Of a stretch of 64,000 bases of DNA, positions 55,996-64,000 are shown piece after piece. Source of the DNA: Dryococelus australis (Eukaryota > Arthropoda > Insecta > Phasmatodea > Phasmatidae); assembly GCA_029891345.1 (NCBI GenBank), contig CM056999.1, positions 31,058,418 to 31,122,417 on the forward strand, given 5' to 3'. Within the stretch, counting starts at the first letter, position 1. Every line of letters begins with the position of its first letter. The notes beneath the pieces were generated by a model. The model was given only the letters and a program-made list of their open reading frames with translations. It did no database searches and was not told the origin of the DNA. Made by a program: the position numbers and the translations under genes.

Positions 55996-58900
55996 AAGCA
56001 AATGATGTCCTCAACAGACATTGTGTGGTTAGAAGTAAATACTAGCACGGACCTATGCACTCACCAGACAATAAACTTGTAATCACTTAAGCAAATGATG
56101 TCCCAGACAGACATTGCATGCAAGGAGAATTAAATACTCTTATGGGCCTATGCACTCGCCAAAAAATGCAGGAGGAAGTGAGGGGGATCATATCGGTTTC
56201 CCTTGAGTTACCAGTACAACACCTTGACCACACAACCACCATTGTATGAAGAGTGTGAGGAGATGCAATAGCATACATATGTGTATTGGCCTACACACCC
56301 AACAGACATTGTACGGTTAAAAGGAAGCAAATATCTGCATTGGCCTACACATTCACCAGACATGTAATCGCAGGCTGGCAAGGTGTTCTCCTTCGAGACT
56401 CACTTATACTAATGATGGAGAAGAAATACTTGCATGAGCCTACACACTCACCGGACATGTACTTACGAGCCAGCGAGGTTTTCCTCATACTGGACCCTCC
56501 TAAGCCAATAACGCATTCAACAGGCGGGAACAATATGGGCAACACTGCTACACACCGATACAAACAGAAAAAGCAACGTAAAGGAAAATAGTTATACGTA
56601 TTTATCAACCAGCACAATTGCACAAGTAGAGGGTACTGTGTATGTTAAACGATGCTAGACAAGACCAGATCAGCACAACAGAACGACCTCATTACAAACC
56701 GAAATCATCATATTCAAAGTGCAGCCATCAATCACGACACTAGCAGAGACCGACCCATCGTCATGTAATCCATAGGCATCCCAAGCTGTCGACTGGCAGT
56801 GCAGGCAAGTCAAAAGGAAGACACAGAACATTAGCAGAGAGAGAGAAAGATATATATATATATATGAGTCAGGACCCCAGACCAGCCGAGTCACACATTT
56901 TCCATTATGAGAGGAATTCAAGTACATGCCAACTAGCACAAGTATCAGGTGTTGTATGCTGCGAAGATACTAGACAAGACCAGGCCGTCCTTACGAGCCA
57001 ACTGAAATGAAACCAAGAGAGATGACACAGCTACACAGTGAGGCAAACAGCATATATTTATATTGTTATAAGCACTTACTAACCAATGTGCACGCATCGA
57101 GCGCTGTACATAAGGCAAAATTACCATTTGTTAAGTGTGTGGGAATAATAATGTCAACACTGCTACACACCAATATAAAGGAACAATAATTATAAGAATG
57201 TACCCACCAGCACAATCATACAAGGTGTGTTTTAAATGATGCTAGACAAGAAAAAACTGCCCTGGTCAGAGCGACCTCTTTACCCTGTTGCATGACAGGG
57301 AGTCATACTGTCTCTGACCAGCTATCATGTACCAAGCCTTCACTGCTCCAGGCAGTCATACCCTGTCTCCAGCCAGCGCTCAATGTGTGTAATTACAAGC
57401 AGTCATACTCTGTCACCTGTCACCAACTGCACTTGTGCACCAAGGTTTCAATGCTTGCAGCCAGTCTGCACATAGTGCCTCCCACCACCACTTGGGCTCC
57501 ACGGCGCAAGACTGTAGTAGTAGTAGCGGGTTCATGACCGGCCTAGCCTGCACTTGTGTACAAAACGTTCAGTGTGAAGAACAGTCATACTCTGTCGTTC
57601 GCGCTACTGTAATTAATACTCAGCCATTAATGATGCTAGATAAGGCAGGACCATCCTGGGCAGAACATGCACCTTCCGTACGAACCTAGTGAAATGAAAC
57701 CGGTCTACACTAGAAGCAGCAGAAAACATCCGACCCCCCGCATGAGCAACGTGAGAATCTGTATTGCTGTGGTTGACCGACAGTGTGAGCGTCGTGCAGG
57801 CAAGTTGAAGGATGGCACTGGCTGAGAGACACACGCCAGGGTGGCAGACCAGTCAAGTGCATGTCCCTTAACAAAAGGAATTCACTACCTAGTGCACAAC
57901 CGTAAGCACATACAAAACAACGTTAACCATTAGTCGTGCAAGAAAGACATTACCGACCAAGAAAGCAACTCAATAGCTGAAAGTATTGCATCACGACCCA
58001 CTTGACAAAACATTCTTACTCATTACATATAATATTGAAAGGTTATAGGAACTAACGCATATACCCTGACAGTGGTGGAGACAGTGCATCAACCTTGAAG
58101 ATAAGGTATCACAGGTTCAATTCCCATGGAGAGTCCAATCATCTCACAGGTAAAAATATCAGTGATAATACATGCCAAAATGAAAGTAGTAATTTCACGT
58201 TCACCCCCACAGTAAATAGAAAACAGTTCATTGGGAAGCAAGGCCCCACTGCCGAACGTCATGAACAGACCTTCCCATACAATATTTAACCATGCGGTGT
58301 GGGCGAAATAAGTATGCATCTTGCATGCTAACAGCAGGAAGTGTTCGAACAAAGACTAAGTTATCATGTAAGCTGTACGAGTGGAAATAAGTTGAGGACA
58401 ACTTCACAGCAAGCAGTCGAAGCAGCCCGAGACAGGGCAATGCAAAACTAACATGCAGTGTCCGTAATTACAGACACTCATACTCTATCTCTGACCTGCA
58501 CTGATGTACAGAGCCTATGCAATTAGAGACAGCCATACTCTGTTTTCATGACACTACCTGCGCTTGAACCTTCAATGCGCGTACTTGCAGGCAGTTGCCG
58601 TCCAGCAACCATGCAGATGAATGCATCACACAGCAAGCATTATATGTTCAGCACCGCATACAAAACGTTTCGCTGTGATACTGAGTTTACCCATAGTGAT
58701 AACCTGTATAGTGTGGCATGTCTCAAATTCAGGTCCCTACCGACGACTGCTTACTCTCAACATCTGAGTTTCTCTAGTCGCTCGCTAGAGTGCACAAAAG
58801 GAAAATGCTTATAAACAAAACATCTGTATATGTGCTATATATACATTTAGGAATTGAGCACATCAACAAACAAAATAAAAATTATTTTCGTACATGCAAT

Positions 58901-59720
58901 GTACGTTCTTCACAAATACTTGCAGCCTACCATCATAGGTAACAAGCAGGTCACACCATGTTAACCTCACGCACGAACCATCATCATGTAATAATAATTG
59001 TATAAAAGCACTTTCTTGTTGAGCATGGCAGGAAGCAGATCGTTACATCTAGGTTCACCTAGATGGAATCATCGGTTGAAAAAACTTCCCATCTGTAAAC
59101 ACCACTGGTATCGTCAACAGCAAGGAGCCCTGACAAGCATTATGGTATTAACATTACCAGCGTGAAAATACCTTTAGTAAACACTGTAATGCACGACGTC
59201 ATGTTCACCCATAGTGATGGTGACAACCTGTCTAAAGAATACCTTCTCGCATATGCACAACATAAAATCAGTCTACGAACACCTACCTTCAACAGGACAA
59301 AGAGATTTTTGGTTGCTTAGTATGTTGTCAGCAATGGAATGCTACCGTTACACACACCAGGAGCTGGTGTAAAACAGTACGGGGAAAAACCAAAACATCT
59401 CCAACATGAAAATATGAATGAGTGTAAAGAAGTTGAGAGGCAAACATCATACACTGATCGACCGGATAAGGTAACCAAGCATGCTTACATTTGTTCCACA
59501 CACTGCCATCTACCGAGGCAACGCAAACTAGCATGTAGTGTGAATAGTATTTATGCGAACATCATGTAAACACAGATGTAATTTCGTCAGTGAGTGTAAA
59601 GCATATAGCTAAGACTACGTTCATTTACCATGCTCGTGTACCCTGCTATAGATGGAATCAACGGTTGAAGACTTACCAGCTGTATCACCACCACCAGCGG
59701 TACAATATCAATGTTACTAT
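55996..59720. repeat. Repeat-built interior of the foldback element
   Basis: Recurring blocks: AAGCAAATGATGTCC (55996, 56089); CACTCACCAGAC-like (56058, 56350, 56445); GATGCTAGACAAGACCAG-like (56651, 56966, 57238, 57631); CAGTCATACTCTGTC-like (about 57300, 57353, 57402, 57585, 58475, 58530); GATGGAATCAWCGGTTGAA (about 59062, 59651); ACCCATAGTGATRR...CAACCTGT (about 58690, 59208). Spacing is irregular. A (GA)/(TA) run sits at 56839-56866. Numerous short frames, none conserved or recognised. Confidence 0.65.
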
Positions 59721-60000
59721 TGTGGAAATACTTGTACCTGACTTGACCTCTTAATCCTTTCCTTTGTCAGTGTCTTTGTCGTGGAAATTTGGATGATAGG
59801 ATTTGACAGGGCACACTTTTGTTAGGAACAAATTATGGATGGGAGCACTCTGGGAAAATCCTGCCATCAGAATGACAGAGCATGAAATTCACACCTCCCC
59901 TAGTTGTATCTTTCACAGTTCAAAAATTGTTGCCAACTGTGCATGTATGTGCTCTTGGGTTATGCTTGATCTAAGGTAGTGCCCTAAGGAGATACTTCCA

Positions 60001-60470
60001 CCCTCGCTCCTTTTCATTATCTGGGGTTATGCCTATGTTAAGGTTTTGGCTACTATATCTTAAATGGTTTGGAACTTACAGCCAACTATGTTTAAAAGTA
60101 GACATAGGTTATACTACACCCCTCGCTCCTTTTCATTGTCTGGGGTGAAGCCTATGTTATGATTGTGGTAGTATTATCTCACACTGTTCGGAAATTACAA
60201 CGAACTATGCTTATAGGTCAAACTTGACCCCTCGCTCCTTTCCATTCTCTAAGGTGGTACCTATGTTATGAATTTGGTAATTATATCTCAAAAGATTTGG
60301 ACACTACAACCACTATGCTCATAAGTGCGCTTACGACATACTTGACCCCTCACTCCTTTCAGTTATCTGGTGTGATGCTTATGTTATGATTTTGGTAGTT
60401 GTATCTCACACAGTTCGGATATTAAAACCAAATATGCATATATGTGTGCATAGATCATACTTGACCTAAG
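60001..60470 (-). repeat. Foldback right-arm tandem units (four)
   Basis: Units start at about 60001, 60119, 60228 and 60346 (periods 118, 109, 118). Each opens CCCTCGCTCCTTTTCATT or CCCTCACTCC..., then CCTATGTTATGATT, TTATATCTCA, TTCGGAAATTACAA and CTATGCTTATA. Confidence 0.9.
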
Positions 60471-61314
60471 ACTAGCAGGAAACCTTGAAATGGGGGTATC
60501 CCCCTCCACACAGAATGTATGAGCTGGAAGTGCACACCTTTGGTAGAAGAGAAAACTCGATTGGGAGCAACCAGAAAACACCAACCGAAATACAAAAGCA
60601 TGAAGTGTTGTCACGGTGACTCCACACACAAGGAGTCAGCCAGCCGCACTGTGTAAACTGCACTTAATTGTGCAAGTGACTACTTCCAGTGCGCAAAATT
60701 GTGCAAACAAAAACATGCTTCCTGCAAGAAATTCCATCGGCTTTGCTGTCATATCTGGCAATTTTGACCATTTTCTGTGTGAAAAACAAGAGGTTTTTGT
60801 GCAAAATAATGGCAGCAAAGATGGCGGCCGAGGCACCCCAGTACATGAGCCCCTGAGCCAGAATGCTCTATTATGCACTACTGTAGTTTGTAATGGGAAT
60901 ATTGTGATGCCCCTAGTAAACTCATGTCCTATGTAATTAAATCACCAAAATGGCACGTTTGGCCACTGCTGCAGTTGCAATAGTATTATTTCATATATGC
61001 GGTTATACTTCACTTACTGACAAAACATTATGCATCAACAAGGAATAGTGGGAATGAAATTAAATTACACTGGTAATAAGATCACATAATGGGTTTGTTT
61101 TTTCTCAACTGTATGTTACTAGTGGACAGAAGTACATAACATCACCCAACTACATTACACATTTAGAAATTCAGAAACGTAGCATATTTGCTTTGATGAA
61201 GAAGACATGTTTATTAAGTATTTTTTTCTCATTTTAGGAATCTACAAATATTAAGTGTGCCGAAAATGAAACACAAACTAAAGTCATGTAAATGAATAAG
61301 TAGTCATTTCTTCT

Positions 61315-63000
61315 AAGGTGGCTAACACGGAAATCCTCCACCCGTTAATAGATTCTGATGAAGAATTAGGTGATGATAATGATAAAGCATGGCAGCCAGA
61401 TTCCGATGATACTTCTTCAGTAGAACAGTTTGAAAGTAGTAGTAGTAGAGAACAGAATAAAAAGATCAAAGATGAAAGTGTAATGCTTCAAGGTAACAGT
61501 AGCAAAAAGACCCCAGTTGTAACTCTGCATAACATTCTGGAATAGACACTGAAGGTGGAGATGATCACACGTTGGAAATACCTGCACCTAAGAAATGAAA
61601 TAAAGGATGTGGTCCAATGCAACGGAAATTGAGAGAAGAATGTTGGTTACAGAAGAGGAATATACTACTTGGGTTGGTAAGATCCATCCAGCAATGTCAA
61701 TGAGAGAACTACAAAGCTGCAGAAATGAATGTAAGGATAATACTGATGCAAGCAAAAAAAGTGAAATTTACACAGACTACAGGAAACTGAGTTCCAGAAA
61801 TGAACAAAGAAGCAATGTTGCAAGAACAAGACCAAAAAACACATAAAAAAAGGGAAAGTTACTGTTCATTATAGTATACAAGCATTAATGTCCCATGTTG
61901 GGCATGTGTAAAAATGTTTTCTCATCGTATTTGGGGAATCTCAATGATTTTTTAAAAGAAATACTGAAAAAGAATCTATCTGCCAGTGGAATAATTCTTG
62001 ACGATCAATGATTAAACATTCAGAAGCAGATATCGCCCTTGTTCCCAGCATACGAGTCATTATTCTCATTGACATTTTTCTAAGCTCTATCTTGGAAGTG
62101 ATATTAATTTGGAGAAGATGTATAAACTGTACAAGCAGAAGCTGGATTCTGAAAGAACGTCACAGCCATTAGTAAATCAGTATACAGACAAGTATTTCTA
62201 AAGAATATCTTCCAGTTAAAAAATCTGCATGTTGATATCTGCAAAATCTGTGACAGTTTCAATGAGAAAATAAAAACAACGTAAGATGGAAGTTAAAGGA
62301 TGAAAAAACTAATTAAGGACCATCAAGATATGGCAGATTTTCTAGAATGCAAATGTTGTGACAAGAAAATGGCTGCAAATTCAGAGAGAAAGATTGTATT
62401 AGCTGTATGTGATTTGCACCAACGTTTGCCAACTACAGACCTAACATCAAGTATTTCTTTTTATGAATGGAAGTTATGGACTTTTAACTTTACGGCTCGG
62501 GACTGTACTAAGGGCAAAACGTTCTGTTACATGTGGCATGAGGGGATTGCACAAAGGGGGGGAAATTGCACAAAGGGCTTCCAGTTTGATGACATTTTTG
62601 ATGGATCTGTCAGATTCTGTTGAATGTGTATACATTTATTCTTATACATGCCGAGGTCAAAACAGAAACACAATCCGTCCTGTGATGTGTATGTAATACA
62701 GTGGTACAGAGAAAGGAAAACTTGATGAAGATACATCATAAATACTTACTTCCAGGACACACACATCTGGAGTGTGATTCGGATCATGCCCTCCCTCATT
62801 AAAAGGGGTAGGAAGTATCATAATGGTACTGTAGCTGTTCCAAAAAATTGGATAATGGTTGTGAGAATGTCAGCAAAGTATTTCATAGTGATTCCAGTGA
62901 GTCAGAGATTCTTCATTTTTAAGCCTTGGTACTTCTTAAGACTAGGAATTTTTCTGAAGGAAAAACAATTTCAGAAAGTGGTATAATTCCACTATACTAA
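61315..63000 (+). pseudogene. Relic of a DUF7869-type (GGQN motif) transposon protein
   Basis: The first frame (61318-61545) is an acidic N-terminus (DSDEELGDDNDK...). 61607-61846 is Lys/Glu-rich. 62300-62623 contains AVCDLHQRLPTTDLTSSISF, YEWKLWTFNFTARDCTKGKT, CYMWHEGIAQRGGN; a shifted frame then gives YSYTCRGQNRN (family: YSDTCGGQNRN) at about 62636-62670; and 62754-62792 reads LPGHTHLECDSDHA, followed by AVPKNWIMVVR. This motif order is that of a protein widespread in arthropod repeats and covered by the DUF7869 domain, thought to be nuclease-like. The Asp of the SDTCGG motif is Tyr here, and many frameshifts break the frame. Confidence 0.7.
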
Positions 63001-63350
63001 TTACACAGAACACAAATTTACTAGGGGCATCAACATTTGACCAATAGAAACCCCAAAAACAATAGTGAGAAGGGTTATGAAGAACAGGGAAATTGTAGGG
63101 TAAAAAAATAATGCACGTTTTCATGATAAAATTTTACCCCACAATTTCCCTCCAGTTCATAGCCCACCCCACTATCATATTTCTAAATTGTACTGGTAAC
63201 ATTGTCAATTTAAGTAATGTTCAGTTCAACCTTTTTTGCAATTAAACATGTTTTCATTATACAATATTACAATAATATAACAAATAGCACAAAATATGTT
63301 AAATTGCAAAATACGCACACATATTATTTTCTAGTGTAAATGAGACTATG
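63001..63350. other. Hairpin MITE and AT-rich flank
   Basis: Apart from the hairpin listed separately, AT-rich and without frame. Confidence 0.4.
63062..63202. mobile_element. Hairpin MITE, family B copy 1
   Basis: Arms 63062-63102 (ATAGTGAGAAGGGTTATGAA...CAGGGAAATTGTAGGGTAAA) and 63131-63175 are inverted repeats. The right side continues to GTACTGGTA at 63202, matching the outer end of copy 2, while the left outer part is eroded. Confidence 0.75.
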
Positions 63351-63354
63351 CAAG

Positions 63355-63655
63355 AAAATCATTTCTGGGGAAACTCCAAGCTTCACTGATGCATAACATT
63401 TTGCATCATCAACAAAAAAGAATTGGTAGCACAGTACTTTTCCCTGCATGGGGGCTACGCCTGAAAATCATTTGTAAGGAAACTCTAAGCTTTACTGATG
63501 CTTGACACTTCGCATAACCACAAAAAAATTGCAGACGTGGTTGAATCACTGTTTTGGGTATTTACTCCTCTGCTGGTGCTGGGACTCTGACTCGGCGCAT
63601 GTTTGGCTTTGCCTTGTACAGTATTTTCCCCTGCGAGGTGACTATGCTTGAATAT
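63355..63655. repeat. Diverged tandem duplication
   Basis: GAAAATCATTTCTGGGGAAA-CTCCAAGCTTCACTGATG (from 63355) recurs as GAAAATCATTTGTAAGGAAA-CTCTAAGCTTTACTGATG (63461). Both copies end in AGTA-TTTTCCC...TGCATGGGGGCTACGCCT / TGCGAGGTGACTATGCTT. The second has an extra segment of about 70 bases. Confidence 0.7.
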
Positions 63656-63827
63656 CATACATTATCACAGTAACGTGTGTGTGTGTGCACGCGCTTGTGA
63701 GAGAATATTGATAATATTGTGAATTTAGGTATTTTTATGTTATTCCTGAAATAATTGTAATATTTTTTAACGAAGCCATGTTTAAATCCACAAAGATCTA
63801 ACCTAAAAATACCTAAATTGGCAATAA

Positions 63828-63993
63828 TACCAATACAAGTTACAAATTTGATAGTAGGGAGGGCTATGTACAGGAGGTAACTTAATTTGTGTGTAACAAT
63901 TTTATCACGAAAACGTACATACGCAATCGTAACTCACAATTTCCCTGATGTACATAGCCCTCGCCAATATCGTATTTGTAACTTGTATTGGTA
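63828..63993. mobile_element. Hairpin MITE, family B copy 2
   Basis: 166 bp, arms 63828-63876 and 63945-63993: TACCAATACAAGTTACAAAT... GGGCTATGTACA pairs with TGTACATAGCCC...ATTTGTAACTTGTATTGGTA. Edges carry TA, consistent with a TA target duplication. The inner part shares CAGGGAAATTGTGAGTTA-like and TTTTCRTGATAAAATT blocks with copy 1. Confidence 0.85.
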
Positions 63994-64000
63994 AAATTCT

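Larger units (their letters stand above)
55321..60882. mobile_element. Foldback-type element with long inverted arms
   Basis: The left arm (55321-55977) and the right arm (60001-60882) are inverted copies of each other. Both start AGTAGT-x-ATAA-x-ATAGAGCATT and continue CTGGCTCAGGGGCT; then come shared blocks such as ATGGCCAAAATGGCCAGA/ATGGTCAAAATTGCCAGA, GAAGCATRTTTTT, CACAATGCGGCTGG and TTGGTGTTCGGGTGCTCCCA-like sequence. Their inner halves are tandem units of about 115 bp, two in the left arm and four in the right. The 4-kb interior holds further repeats but no transposase motif. The layout matches foldback elements such as Drosophila FB. No clear target duplication was seen. Confidence 0.85.

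Noticed and set aside
56286..57689. Several 60-100-codon frames inside the foldback interior as transposase genes
   Set aside because: Short, not conserved between the internal repeats, and without DDE, THAP or zinc-finger motifs.

Overview
This window looks like intron or intergenic DNA from a large, transposon-rich insect genome. The evidence is AT-rich sequence, long (TA)n runs, many superfamilies of decayed mobile elements (Gypsy/errantivirus, BEL/Pao, Tc1/mariner, several hAT types, a non-LTR ORF1 fragment, MITEs) and spliceosomal splice signals. An errantivirus-type env relic points to an insect. A polyneopteran such as a grasshopper would fit the density, but that is inference. I see no intact element, no rRNA or tRNA gene and no CRISPR.

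Layout. 1-3.6 kb: tail of a decayed env-bearing Gypsy/errantivirus relic (+ strand: RNase H, integrase, Env). 3.6-10.2 kb: presumed LTR and leader sequence, GA-rich tracts, a dispersed repeat, a 27-bp coding-type tandem repeat and an unrecognised 223-codon frame. 10.2-22.2 kb: a minus-strand Gypsy element bounded by two LTRs of about 1.25 kb (10301-11541 and 20926-22225). It has a PHD-like zinc-finger region beside gag, a deletion joining gag to RNase H, a broken integrase, and a nested 3.6-kb hAT element (14031-17665). The left LTR abuts a mariner-type transposase tail. 22-27 kb: mostly non-coding, with a MITE and a large (TA)n tract. 27-31 kb: BEL/Pao pol relic with a presumed 3' LTR. 31.7-32.8 kb: a hAT-like end, then an insect dispersed repeat carrying a 38-bp satellite. 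34.1-34.9 kb: a Tc1/mariner copy. 36.7-38.7 kb: a hAT relic of the TTF/DUF4371 type. 41.7-43.5 kb: fragments of Tc1 and non-LTR elements. 44.5-47.6 kb: three non-autonomous elements. 49.1-49.7 kb: an internally deleted Tc1 copy. 51.3-54.6 kb: a CpG-dense promoter-like patch followed by several splice-like signals on the + strand. 55.3-60.9 kb: a 5.5-kb foldback-type element with very long inverted arms built partly of tandem repeats. 61.3-63 kb: a relic of a DUF7869-type (GGQN-motif) transposon protein. 63-64 kb: two hairpin MITEs.

The best candidate host sequence is a pair of phase-compatible internal exons on the minus strand (44808-45079 and 33371-33444). Both encode acidic peptide with SUMO-interaction-like motifs, and each has a good 3' splice site. 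If real, the TE cluster between them is an 11-kb intron of a host gene reading right to left. The most unusual structure is the foldback element: two imperfect inverted arms (0.66 and 0.88 kb) carrying 2 versus 4 copies of a unit of about 115 bp, around an interior made of further repeats and no recognisable transposase.

All element calls were made by reading motifs by eye; no similarity search was possible.
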